Source of the DNA: Linepithema humile
Taxonomy: Eukaryota; Arthropoda; Insecta; Hymenoptera; Formicidae
Direction of reading: 5' to 3'
Assembly (NCBI RefSeq): GCF_040581485.1
Contig: NC_090129.1
Location: 26,728,764-26,792,763 of the forward strand
Length of the DNA stretch: 64,000 nt
Every line of letters begins with the position of its first letter. Within the stretch, counting starts at the first letter, position 1. Under the pieces are notes generated by a model. The model worked only from the letters and a program-made list of their open reading frames with translations. It did no database searches and had not been told where the DNA came from. The translations under genes were made by a program, and so were the position numbers. Shown one piece after another: positions 48,128 to 61,990 of this stretch.

Positions 48128-51100
48128 GATGCCTATTATGCTTTTTATAATCCAAACGTTCTCAAGATATACGCGATTCATAAGATTAACACACTAACAC
48201 TCATATAGTCGGCGTGAAACCTTAAGATTGTATAAAAAATTCGAAAAATATTTCTTCTCGAACCAAATGGTAAAGTGCTGTGACTTTTGAGTTTTCAACA
48301 TTATCTTTTTATTAATAATTACTAAACAGTTTTATCAATCAGTAATTGCTCAGCGCAAATATTTTTTAATGGTATAGTCATTAAACGTGAAATTATTGAT
48401 TACAATTAATTAAAGAGCAAAAATTATGTACAAATGATACTATTTAATCATAATTCGCATGAGCTTAGTATCGTCTTACTATTAGATGCACGCGGGAACC
48501 GTTATCGCGATTTCCTTTCAATCGCACTTTGATCCATTCATTCAAGTAGCTTCGTTCTACCTAAGCGTCAGAAGCGCAAGAAGGTTGCACGCATCTCTCA
48601 GTCATTCGTGGTTGTCGGCACAAGCGTGTGCATTCGATATTGCAATTATGGTGCCTTTGAGTTACGAAGAGCGTACGCGCTGCCAGTAATCTAATCATAT
48701 AAATCGCGATCAAATCGAATTAATTAGCTTCGTCGATTAATTGAAGGCATCTATAGTTTGATCGACCGATCGCAGCGTCGGTGAGTTCAGAGACGCATTG
48801 ACGATGAGAAGCGCGGCTGCTGAGACGCTGTTCGTCGCGTCGCGATCGATTGCAAGACGGTAGCATAATTCAGTCAATTCGTCACGTAAAAGCGGTTTGA
48901 TGATCAGTAGTACCGTAGTAGTAAGATTATCGCTGCGGCTTTTAAGACCAAAAAGTCTTCGACTTACGATCTTTGCGTTATCATCAAATCGCGCGATACA
49001 AGATCGTTCAAGATCATTATGGGAGTCTATTTACACGTGCGTTATATCCAAGTCCCCGATTAATGTGCGTGCCAATGATTCAAATCTTCATAAATCTTTA
49101 TTACAAATGTAACTGTAACGGTAAATTACAGCTTCGAAGCTTCAGTAAATTATATTTTCTTTTTATTTCGTCAGTCCTCGCTTTTCGTTTTTTCGACACC
49201 ATGATCTAAAAACTCTCAGGGTACACGAAATCGATAAGTAATATTGATCTCCGACGAAACGATTCTCCTTCGAATCCGAAAGCCGGCATAATTGCATGCA
49301 CGCAGCCGTTTCGTGTAACTCGATGCATCGCGTGGGCGATACGACCGCGATGTACCGGACCGATGCTTGAATCGGAGAGGAGAAAGATAGGAGGGCGGGA
49401 AAACGTATTTTCGATTTTCCAATAAATCTCATCTTGAGCTTATGCGCGCGTATAACCGCGCATTTCATTTGCTAAAGCAATTTTATAATAACGCTTGAAA
49501 ACGATCATTGCCCGGGGATGGGCTCTTTCTCTCACTCTTGTGTATTGCCCCTACCAAGAGATAATGTGTATAAGTAGAGCGGCTTTAAGCCGGAGCATTA
49601 CCGTTCAAGATGAAATAACAGTGATTACGCTACTCGGGCGGTATAAACTCTCGCGGCGCCTATCACGATCGAATAGCGAGAAGTAAAAGGCATTGTCGGA
49701 CGCGGACATTGTACCTCCAAATATATTCGATTGCCGATTAAATTACCGATATAAAAATCACAATTTCATGTGTCTCGAATATGTATTTGTTTAAGGAAAT
49801 GTCAGTCTAGTTGAGACGAACGAAGAAAATGATGAAATGAGACTGAAAATTGTCTTTCTTCATAAGTTTGTCATTTTTAACTTATATTTAGCAAGTTTTT
49901 AATGCACGAAAATAGAGGAAGGACGATATTTTAATGTTATAATTTGACCATTAATTTATTTGTTAATGGTCTACAAACATGTTTTCTTATTTTCTAAATT
50001 TCTAAATTTGTTTCGAATAGTGACAGTTTCCGTTATAGCGTGTACAAGTAGACTCTTATTTCAATTTTTGATCTTTGGTAATCGAGTTTTATCTCTTTTC
50101 GTTATCGTGTCTCGATCGGCCGAGAGCTTCAGTAACTCATTACACGACAGAATCTTGGTCGCATTTATGCATAAGTGGATAGTAGCTGACATCCACTAAA
50201 GGATATTGATTCCCGTACTTTAATACGTATGCATAAAGTACGAGGAAGCCGTCTGGCACGCAAATCTCAAATGAGCGTAATAAACATTACGCGTATCCAG
50301 TATGCCAGGTTAATACGAAACAATTTATCAAAATGGTATTTTTCCTATGGAAAACATAACTCGTCTGATAGACCTTATGAATTACAGGTAGAAACCTATT
50401 CGCTATTGCTAATCTCCTTATGTTTCACTTGCCGCGTGAATTCTAATAAATGTTCATTCATGCCTGTTCATTCAAAATAAATCGTTTTCTATCTCGCTGT
50501 AGCTTATACGTAATATACCATGATACAACACATGATGCACACAAGTATACGTATCTGCATTAAATGTTGCAATTTTTACTATGGGAGTGACTTGCGGATT
50601 TTTTGCAATGTATCAATCATGTCATTAATATTAAAAGAAATTGCGAGTTTCTTTGAAAAATCTGAAAATAATTGATACTTCTAATACAAAAAAATTTTCA
50701 TTTATTTGTCAAATCTTAACAATTTATATGCTACATTTAACCAATAAGAAACATATCTCATTCTGTTTAAGAAAATACACACTTTAGTCTCTTTATTCTA
50801 CAAATTTTCATTATTTTATAACTAACTTTTGAAAGACTAGATATAGTAGCCTTTTATAGCCAATCAAGCGCAGATAAAACGCGGGTCGTAACGACGTCAA
50901 TTTTTTTATCTGCATACATGGCGTGCTAATTTGTTAATGGGACATCCTGGTTCTGACACATATCGAGCGATTTTTTTAATCAGTTTTTAGCTGATTACGT
51001 GCTATTATTAGAAGAACCTTCGCAAGAATGATCGTCACTCGGGTCAGTGTACGATATTATCGGAGCGCGCTAAAAAATTTGCTATTGAGAGTGGATAGTT

Positions 51101-52129
51101 TGTATTTCGGCGAAACACGCGTCTCACCGCGTTTTCTTGAGATTTACGTATTATGAATTCACTTGATCATATTCAGCGGCAGAGAGCACAAATATGTGTT
51201 TAATGTGTAACAAATGCGCACTTGTTGAATGTATGTCGATGTCATTCGTGTGCAATTTAGCTCTTAAATGCGCTGATTGTTTGCGACAAAATAATTAAAT
51301 TCATACAATGTAGCTGATAGAGAGAGAAACGCACAGTGGCATAGAATCGTAGAATATTAGACATATGCCAAAAAAAGATAAAAAATGGATAAATAGCTAT
51401 TAATTGTTTACTTGTATCTTTTTCCCACAATTATATCGTTCACTACGAATTTTTCTTTTGATTAATCTTTCTTATATATTTATTGTCAAGACATCAAAAT
51501 CTTCACAATATTTTGAATCTAATATAATCGGAATTGACACTTTACTGCTTTTTAATTTTTTATTTTATGTAGAGGCATACGTATGACACGCGTATTCTTA
51601 CAAGCTTCTCGCTGCGTGCGTTTCACGAATCTGCAACATCTTGTTTCAAAGATAAACATCGTAACATATTGTTGAAAAAACGTATCGCCTACAAAACAAG
51701 AGAAATGGTACATAATGTAAACATTTTAAATGATAATCCGCAGATACGGCGATTCCGTGATTCATTTAGTTAGTCTTGTTTACATAAAACAGATTCAGTC
51801 AAATCTTTTTTATTTAAAGTTCTAACTTGTAGCTTGTAATCTTGATACTGTCAATATATGCATAACCATCTCTGCGTCATTGAGACTGCGTCTGTTCTAC
51901 AGGATGTTGCAAATCTTGATTGTTTAAATTTATTGTTCAATCATTTTCACTTATGATGGGAAAAGAACTGCAACAATTCTAAAACAATTTGCAAGTTTAA
52001 ACAAGTTAATTTTTAAATAAAACGTACGATACCTCTTTTACGAATTTATTATTCTATTAATTGTGCGTTAGCAATTTTACAACGCACAATTTATTAGTTA
52101 TTAGTTATTGTAATAAACTTATAAACTCT

Positions 52130-52257
<128 letters not shown>

Positions 52258-55200
52258 AGATGATATTTAAATGTCTAGAATATGAATAATAATTATTGCA
52301 AATATGGAACGGAGTTGCAAAATTGATCAGAAGAATCGTGTATTAACTTTCGCGTGATTTTGTAACGTTCGATACAATGTACGCTAGTGTAGTGCAGTTC
52401 CTGACGTGAAGAAAGTGAAGAGCAATGCTTCGCTACAAGGTCTCAGCCGGACCGATTGCACACAACAACTACTCATCTCAATTGGACGATTATGAGCTCA
52501 TAAATTCATTTTGAGATCAAGTCGAATAAACACCACGAGAGTGTTCGCTGCAGCCTCTCCCCCTCCCTCCCTCCCACCCCCATTCCTGCATTGCGCCTTC
52601 ATCCACGTTTTTACGTCTATAAATGCGAACTCGCGTGGACCCAGACTTTTACACATATACACATATCAGGCTAATGTTAAAATTTCAATATCGATTTATC
52701 GTCGCTCCCTGGCGCACCTTGTAAGCTCGCGATACAATTAACAAGCAACAATCGCCGCGTCGAATTTCCGGTCGTCCCTTTTTTCGTTCCCGTTGATCGA
52801 CGAGGCGCATTCGATTTAACAATACGAGCAAGTATTTAGTGATATGCGCGTAAAAATTAGCGTTATATTAATTGCATTCATTTATGAAGAGAATAAACAT
52901 ATCTTTTTATATTTTTATTTTTAAAATAAAAATATATTCTTATTTTGTAAAATATCATATATAAGCTCATATAAGATTATTAATTGATATATTCTATTTT
53001 CAACATATTTACTTGCAAATATAGTTTCTTTCATTTAAAATGGTTATAACTTTTCAAATTTATGCTATGAACGTCGCGAGCTGTAGATTCAGATTCAGTC
53101 TGATTTCATTGATTATCTTCTTTTACGATGAAGCGCGATACGCGCATTTTTGTCGGCAAGATCTAAGAAACTTCACAAACGTGTTTTACCTTCGTGTGAG
53201 GTCTATTCAGTTCTGTTCTTTTTGGGGAGGGAACTTTCTGTTTCCATGAGCCAATCTAGATGATCGGTACGTTAATCCATGCTTTCCAAGTAATCACCTG
53301 CGCAGAAAATCATCAGTTAATGAAGATTCTTGTTTTCTTCTTCTTTTTTTATGAGCGTATGATCTTTGTACAGATTTGCGAAAATAGCCGCGAAATGACT
53401 TACAAGAAAAAAGAAAGAAAAAACCGATAAAAATGAGTTCAGGGTTAATTGGGTATCGCAGTATTACGCAACAAGTAATTAAGTGACACTTATTTGAAAT
53501 TAAAACATATGAAATAGATATTTGCACAATCCTGGTGTACGTCTCGGAACTTATGTTCCGATTGATTTGCCATTCGAGTGGTCGGACATTTGTTCCTCGA
53601 GCACACACATCGTCCTCGAGAGATCCGTTTTCTCTCGAATAAATCAAATCTCTTGAATGTTATTGCGTTTCTTCCGGTCTCCCGCATTTGAAATCTCACA
53701 TTTCCTGGACCGCCTCATCCTCCTGTCGAGAATTTACTCAACGACATGTACATCTATATAATAACATCAAATGTATAAGCAGATGAAACGCGTTTCTCTT
53801 CGTTTTTTATATGTTTATTTGGTCAATTTTATTTTTAAAATTATACACATTTTATATCCATATTTTCATTATATTCATCACTGCTTTCTAATTTTTTGAA
53901 AAGTCACGAAAAGAAAAAGGAAACATTCGTTAAAACGAATCATCCAACGCAATAACGGTTGTGACAATTCACTCGTACAATGCAAAATACACTTTGAAAA
54001 AATCGCAAAGATCAAACATTTCGTATGGCCTGTTGTCGGTGCGTTATAACGCTGCGATCGGATCAGATCATACCTATGTACAACGTGTATTATAATCTCG
54101 AGGAAGAGCTGTTAGCCGATAAATTCTTCATCTAGGTGGAACCACTTACAAAAGGGAACACCTTTTCGTGATTGCATGCTTACGGCATGTGAAATAGTGT
54201 CCAAATTACAGGTCACGGTGTATAATTCGACGAAGCGTTGAGCAGGATCGCGTATCGCCAAAAAAAGGAAAGATTCGGCGCGATCCGAGAACAAGCACAT
54301 TCATTTTTTTCTCCGTAGATACGCGAAATCGCGATTTTTTAGCGACTCGAATCACTTCGACAATCGCGTTACTAACAAGATTAAGGGGGGGAGACCAGCA
54401 ATAAATCAATTAATCGTCCGATAATTCCTTTTTGGTTTACTAAACTGTAAACGGCAATGCAAACGGTCAATAATATGGAGAATTCACAATTGAAATGGCC
54501 AAGTTAAATATTTCAATAAAAGGAAGATGAAATGTGCACATAATTCGATTTGTTAGTGCCGATTAACGTAACAAGGTTATTTTATTTCATAAAACGATCT
54601 TGCTACATTTACATAGCTTGTCGTACATTGCTCAAAGCGATAGTAGGAGCGAGATTCGTTTAACGGTATCTAATTTCTGCATTAATTGAACAAGAGTTAC
54701 AAATTAATTAAACATTCCGTTGTTCCGAGCAATTAACTTAATTGCCTCACTCGATCACAATTTAATCATGTAGATTGATTTGTGTGTGTAAATTACCATA
54801 TTGCGTTAAAAGGCGGTAATCAATTAGCAATTAATCAGCGATTGCATTTCAATCTCGCTCAGTGTTTAGCCGAATCATTATATGGGAATATCGCGCAATC
54901 TAAACGTGTGTAACACTTTCGAAAAATTATAATAACAAGTTTGCTTGGCAAATATTGGCAGCATAGTACAAACGATCGTGGATTTCTCTCAAGGAGGTTA
55001 ATGATAGTCCCGAGAAGTCAGTTTTTCTCCAAGTTTCACTGCTTGCTCGCTCGAAGAACCAAGTGGTTCTGTGACATTGTGGTTTCAATTTTCCGCGTGT
55101 CGACTAGCCCGTCGCCCGTATTCCATACGGAAATTAAGAGTTGATTCTTTCGATTGTGCTCGACACGAAAGTATATTTCCAAACAAATATTAATCAATCT

Positions 55201-58200
55201 TGAAGTAGCTTTCGCTTCTATTAAAATTAAGATTAATCTGCAAATTACTAAAGTTAATTTATATTAGTGAGTTGTCAAATTGACACGGAATGAGATTAGA
55301 AAGTGTTTTCATTATTTTCGCACTCGATCGAGTGCATAGAGAGAACAATTATTTGGAATTTGTAGAATAAAAAATATTGCGCATTACTCGATATTTAATA
55401 AACATTCGAAAACAGTGTGTCAAATTCTGTTTCCGTAGAGTTAAAATTAATTTATCGTTATATCGCGAATTATCGTTTGTACGTGCGCGTTTAACATGTA
55501 GATAAATGTTGACGGAGGTTGAGATGAGAAGTACAATTCTGAAAGATGATATGATATAATCAGTTAAGAGGCTATTGGACCAACATACGGGCTGCAATCT
55601 GAGCCTAGAAAACAATGAACCCTCGTGAGATGCTTCTTGTTTGTTTTGTCACCTAAAATCTCTTCTTTGAGCTTCTTTGGTATCACTTCAGTTCCAAACA
55701 GGCATTTATCTCCAAAGATTCAATTCCACTTACTGACTTTCAGTTTTTCTTTTCACCGTTATTTTACTCAATTCTTCTTAGCAATTATTTTAGGTTTATA
55801 TTGTTTCTGATTATTTATTACTTTCCAGCTTTTATGTTTTATTCACACTTTTAGAACCTGATAATGTCATCGTTTTAATTTTTCTTATCACACATAAAGA
55901 TACAAATTCTTCCTTTGATTATACTTTTGATTGTCTTATTGAATATCTTTTATAATTTTGTTTATTTTAATTTTCGAATTTGATATTTGGAAATTTAACT
56001 GACAATAAGCACACTTCGCATTAATGCACGAGCATCAAAATTGAAAGCCACTGTGTTATAATAGATAAATCGCGAAAGCACTTATCGCCGATCAGCCGGC
56101 AGTCTATTTCTGAAGGTGAAAATCTCTCCTTAGCGTCGTGTGTTGCTTTATCACCGTGAAACCGCAACTATGCGAACGGCTTCGCGGATCACAATGCTTT
56201 ATAATTAATAAATCACGACGTGACTGAACTTTTATCGGGTATCCCGACCACCACGAAGGACGATTATGGATGTCGCACTTCACAATGGCATTCGACAGGT
56301 AATCGTCATGACTGGTTTTTTGTTAGCACAGGCCCAGCCGAGATGCATTCACATAATGGCGCAAATTCGACGGTGCCTGGTAAAATCATGGAAAATAGGG
56401 ATTCGCGATTACGATCTGTTTACACATCATCTCTTTTATACCTATATATACATACCTATTTTCTTTTGATTTTTTATACAATGTAAATTTCACAGATGAC
56501 ATATTTCAATTAAAAAATGATATGAGTTTTATTCTTTTGCTTATGTTTATGTTTGGTTTCTTTATTTATTTTATCTTTTGTTTGTCTTCAATTCTTAACA
56601 GGACTAATTATATATTAAGAGTTCTACATTACATTAATTGCATTGGTTTGCAAGCTATAATCTTGGAGGTTTTAAATTTACTATAAAACGTAGTAGCTGC
56701 AATCTGTTACGCGGTGAATAAAAATATTTAATTGTTTCGAGAATGCAGACTGCGTACTACTTTACTGGTTGGATTATGCTGTCCGACCGAAAATAAATAA
56801 ATGCTTAAAGTGCTCCTTAAATTATCGTGGATCGTGTGTTTGTTCAGTGCTGTTGCTCTTAAGTCGGGAAATGTAACACTGAATTGAATCATTAAGGAGA
56901 GATCATTGCAAAAATTATCACTGAATATTTTCAATCTCAACATTTCCTTTCCTTTATTGTATTTTCCTAATTTTGCGATAAGCTTTTCTACTCTTACATA
57001 TGTCAATTTTATAATCTATAATTCACAGCATTGTTATTTCTACATTGATTGTTTGTAATATATGATTTGTATTATGATTTTTTTAAATATCTTTTTCCTT
57101 GCAAGAAAAAAAGTTGACTTTTTATGAAATTAAATAAGACTTTATAAACTTTGAATATTGCAAGCGAAAAAAAGCTATGCCCATCACAGCGGATGATACT
57201 TGTTTGATTGCTAGTGGGTTAATTACCAGACTTAATCGCTTAATGTAATTGGTTCTGCATTGTATTGTATCGCATAGCTCGAATGCTATAAGATACTTCC
57301 AGTCCTCGCGGCTCCGTCGCGATTCGTCTCGGCATTTTACGCGCGATCCGTTGCGTTAGTAAAGAAGAAGGAAAAAAAAAAAAAAGTAAACTCGGCGATT
57401 CGCAACGCGCAACTCGTAGAGGAAAGCGAGAAAAAGGGCGAACTGAAAGATGAAGAGAAAGAGAAGACGTGGCGTTATATTCTCGCAACACTACGACATC
57501 GCACGACGATAAACGATAAAGAAAAAGCCACAACTTTAATCTTGTAGGTAGAATTTTATTGTTGCGTTCGTACCACAATTACAGTTCGTTGAACTACAAG
57601 CGAAGGGCGCTGCCAGAAAGGAAAAGGGGCACGTCGGGATTTCCGTCGGTCTATTTAACGCGTAGATAACGCCATTTTAAACAATGCTTCCGATTATCTA
57701 GATGAGATTTAGCGGTAAAATGAGCACGATAATGCTGATAACATAGTCAACACGTGCATCTGCTTTGTGTAGAAATCGTTTGCATACGTTCCGATTGTCC
57801 GCGCGTGAAAGGTTTCATCTTGAATGGTCCCTCTGATATTTCTTGAGAAAAAAATGCGAGAAATTGCAGCACGATTGTATATCGTAAGTGTATCTAGAAA
57901 AATATGAATTCTATAGACAGAACATAATAACATTATTATGAATGTTGTAATACTGCTTTTAAAAGAAATGCTTCCCAAAGTAATTCACAAATATGAGATA
58001 TAATTATGAAATTATCTCACTACACACACACACACACACATATTATATAATTTATTCCATAATATCAATTTCAAAATAAAATAGATATTTTGTATAAAAT
58101 TTCACATAGTATTTTATTATATAAAACAGTTTATGCATTCATCAACTGATTAAAAATATAATTAAGATTTTTCTTTAACCGACTAATAAAATCAAATTTT

Positions 58201-60488
58201 TTTGTCATCAATTTCGCCTGAATAAAAATGGAAAACATTTGAAAAAAGTATTCGCGAAATGCTATTGTTCATTGATCGTAAATATATGATATATGAATCT
58301 CGAATCTCGAACCTGAAGAGAGAAGCGCAAAGGGATGCGAGCGCGGCGCGGAATCTCTTCCTTCTTCTTCCTTCTCTCTCGTGCGGTCCACCACCACACC
58401 ACCCTACGGACCTATATATTTCCCGGAGGGTCTCCCACTTTCGCCACTATCATTCCTGTCGCGGCGGTGCTCGTGGGTGCTCGCGTGCGCGCCTCATACG
58501 TCTGGCCGTTCTTTCTGCAGAGTATACGCGGAGGCCGGAAGCTACGGTTTGATCACGCGTAAACGTTTCCGCGTCTCCTTCGTGTATTCAACCTTTCGCA
58601 TCGTACACCCCCTCGTCAAGTACGACACACAGTGGTGCTGTTCTTTTTCTTTTCTTTTGTCACGTTTCCCTTTAAAGGGATTTTACAATACTATAGAATT
58701 GTTGTGGTTGCGTGTATCTTTGGATTTCAAATCAAGACCGACAACCCCTTTCGTACGCGGGGCTGTGTGAGGGTTTTTGTATAGGATATGTGTGCCACGT
58801 GGTCCGAACTAAAAGACCCACCTGCTGCTGCTTCTATTAAGTGGGATTAAGTGAACAGGCACGACGGTGAGTGACGAGGGAATAATACGAGAAACGCTGC
58901 TCTGAAATTGAAAAGTACTATTTAGCCTGATTTGATGATTTCTTGTACTTTGTACTCCACACACACACACACACACACACACATTTATACTTTGAATCTG
59001 ATCGAACAAATTTATTATTTCTTTATTTCTTATGGTACAATCTGAAGAGAATTGTAAATCTTAAGAGAATTGTAAGGTTAAAATATAGGCAATAAATTCG
59101 GAGAGATGTACGAAAGTACGATTGTATTTTGCTGAAATTATCATTACTGACATTGGTGAAAAACGTGAAGAGTGTCGTTTCTTTGTGAAATAATTGTTAA
59201 CCGTGAACAATATTAAGAAACGAGATGTGTCCAGGAAATTATTTTCTCAATCAATATTTTATATGAAAAGAAAAGATTTTATTCGATACACGACATAATG
59301 CACGCGCGTTAATCTTGCGTATGCAATCTTGAACCTATGACGCGTTTAAAGATTGTTTGATGGGCAAAGAGTCGAAAGTACCAAATATGTCGGCGGAAAG
59401 ACAACGACGTGTACACGAAAGAGTAGGGCTAGAACGTATTTATCATCGATTTTTCCGCTAAAATTTATCATAGGGCTTTGCTTTTATCCGTACGCACGAA
59501 ACGCGCGCTCGCATTCTCCGCAGCTGTTCATACAATTGATCGCACAGGCTGTCTCACGACGAAAAAATCGTGGTAGAGATACATAGTTTCTTATACTAGC
59601 CGAATAGTAATTTAATATTAGCACTAATATAACACTAAATTACGACTTTACAATTTTTCGCACAATTAATTTCTTCACGGGTGTTCGCGAAATGTGCACA
59701 TAATTCGCAATTTGTCTGCAATGTCGTTAAAATAGAATCGAGAGTATCGAAAGTACTCAAGAAATGTAAAATTGTTCAAATTACTTCATCAGCATAACTA
59801 ATTTCAGATTTATAAGCACCATGGCTTCAAAAACTTGATAGCTCTTTATTGTATGTACATACTTAAAAAATGCACTTGAATATTGTCGCATATAAAAGAA
59901 CGCGATATCGACGCAAATATTCCGCATTAGGTCGCATTAAGTTGTCTTCTCTATTTAATATGGCAATCTATCGGTACTCTCATGCGAGCATTCTCGTACC
60001 GTTGGATATGTAGAAAGTTATCAGAATTATTCTAAATATGGATACACTATTCATACTATGTTGCAATCTTGACAGTGACGCAATTTCCGCAAATTAATAA
60101 GTGTTATCTATTTTTCTACCACAATTTGATCATAAATAGTTATCACACACGCTTAACTTACTTCTCTCTCAAAAATAATTATATTTTCACTATTGGCGTG
60201 TTGTATAGCCTTGAAAGGAATTCTTGAGGCAAATCTAACAAGCTCCAGCTTGGCGACGAACGGCCATTAAAGCTTGGTCGCGACGCTTGGTTGAGAAAAA
60301 AAGCGAAGAATTTAGCCTTCTGGAAGTTTAAGGCGACCAGTCGGCCTAACAGCACTCCTTCCTCTCGTCTCTTCCGCACACCGCCTCCCGCCTCTTTATG
60401 AAACACCATGATTTGTAGCGTGGCGCCTTTCTTATGCTCTCTATGTTCTGATAATGAGCTTTATCCTTTTTCTCTACTCTGTACACAG

Positions 60489-60627
60489 GATGGCCTGAGC
60501 CTCGGAGCAAATCTTCCATGGACCGTTTACGAAACTCAGAGGATGACTCGCCACCGCCGTGCATCTTCCTGGGATTTCCGCTTCGACGATGTCACCGGCG
60601 GTCCGACGTGATCAGGATGAATTTCGG
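60489..60627 (+). CDS. Orphan first coding exon, gene continues off window
   Basis: A strong acceptor (ctttttctctactctgtacacag, AG at 60487-60488) is followed by 29 nt of leader, an ATG at 60518, 36 codons plus two bases, and a consensus donor (gtaagt from 60628). The encoded start is MDRLRNSEDDSPPPCIFLGF, then a basic run rich in Arg and His (PLRRCHRRSDVIRMNF). This would be exon 2 or later of a plus-strand gene with a non-coding first exon, perhaps from the GC-rich islands at 58.3-58.8 kb, and with the rest beyond 64000. No family recognised. Confidence 0.5.
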
Positions 60628-61787
60628 GTAAGTAATAATGCTGTTATTTGTTTTAGAATTTATGTATTTGTGAAAACTTGTGCATTCTTGCGTACATAAA
60701 AATTCTGACACTTTAAACATGATTGATACATCGAATATACTGGAAAACATCTTTACGGTCAAAACAAGAGAAAAAAAAAACAAAATTAAATTTTTCGAAA
60801 GTAAAACTATTTAAATTATGTCAAGACTACAGACTCATGCCGAGAACATCCTGTGTGGCATCGAACTCTACGTTTTAATAATACACAGGCTTGAGATACC
60901 GCTCGAAAACGAGCTTTCTGCGTGCAAAATATGAAGCGCGCTCGCGGAAGATACATCGAGAGTAACTCGCTGCACGCGAGTGAGTTACGATATAATTAGG
61001 CGCCGGTATGCAAAACGGGAGAGATACGTGACGTTGAAACACTCAGATGGCATTGATGGATTTGTAAGAAGTGTCGAGGTTGACGATTGGAAACGAGGCA
61101 TTGCAATGGTTATCTCTTAAATATGTAAATTTCTACGACATTAAAACAAAATTGAGCCGCGATACATTTTACAATTGAGGATTAACTTCTAAGTGCCTAT
61201 TCTTGCGCGAAATTCGATAACTTGTCATCTTAAGGAGAAAATATTCTCCTATTCCTCGGCGTAACTGCGTTGCAAGTACGTGCGATAGTTTATTTTATAA
61301 TACAGAGACACCTCGTAATAATTTTCTCGTTGTGTACACATTACGCGCGCGAATCCAGAGAACGGGACATCAATCCTCGCCTTCATTATTTTCGATGCTC
61401 CGGGCAAAGATGATGCTCCCTTGTTATCGACTGTCTTCTTTTATGCCCCGCACATGCCAATGCCGGTGCATAATTACCGGTTTTCGATCAGGGGAGTGCA
61501 TCGCCGCGTTTCCGTATCTCCCGAAAAAAACGCGCAATTTTATTTCTCCTGTTTACGTCGACTCTGTGCCATTTTTCATTTGATTCTTTTCCGAAAGCAT
61601 GCTTCAGCATGAAATTTGTTTCTCGTGCCCGAGTCTTTATTTTTGCATCATTTGTTGCATTAAGATTTTCTATAAACTGTGTAAGGTTTAAAAATAAAGA
61701 TTTTAGAGGTACAATTTTGCTTTCTGAAATAATATGGATTTTGTTGGAAAAGTTAAGAAAATATTTGTTATAATCGTTATATATGTG
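60628..61787 (+). other. Probable intron or flank, no gene seen
   Basis: If the 60489-60627 exon is real, this is its downstream intron. GC-richer words occur at 60840-61100 and 61330-61570, without a supported exon. Confidence 0.35.
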
Positions 61788-61990
61788 CACGGAGAAAATT
61801 TTATATCAAAAATTACTATGTACGGCATTACATACCTAATTACCTAACCTAACCGCGGACCATGAAGCCGCGGATCGAAAATTTTTACTATGTTTCACAT
61901 GTAAAAAACATGATAAAAATTTTTATAATTTTTTCATGGTCCGCGGCTACTACCGTACATAGTAATTTTTGATATAAAATTTTCTCCGTG
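61788..61990. mobile_element. 203-bp MITE with perfect 38-bp TIRs
   Basis: cacggagaaaattttatatc begins the left repeat (61788-61825), and 61953-61990 is its exact reverse complement. A second inverted pair (ccgcggaccatgaa against ttcatggtccgcgg) lies inside. Left flank gtg and right flank tgt do not give a clear target duplication. The perfect ends suggest recent insertion. Confidence 0.8.

Noticed and set aside
61840..61856. cctaacctaacc, similar to the insect telomere repeat
   Set aside because: Only about two units inside a MITE; not a telomeric tract.
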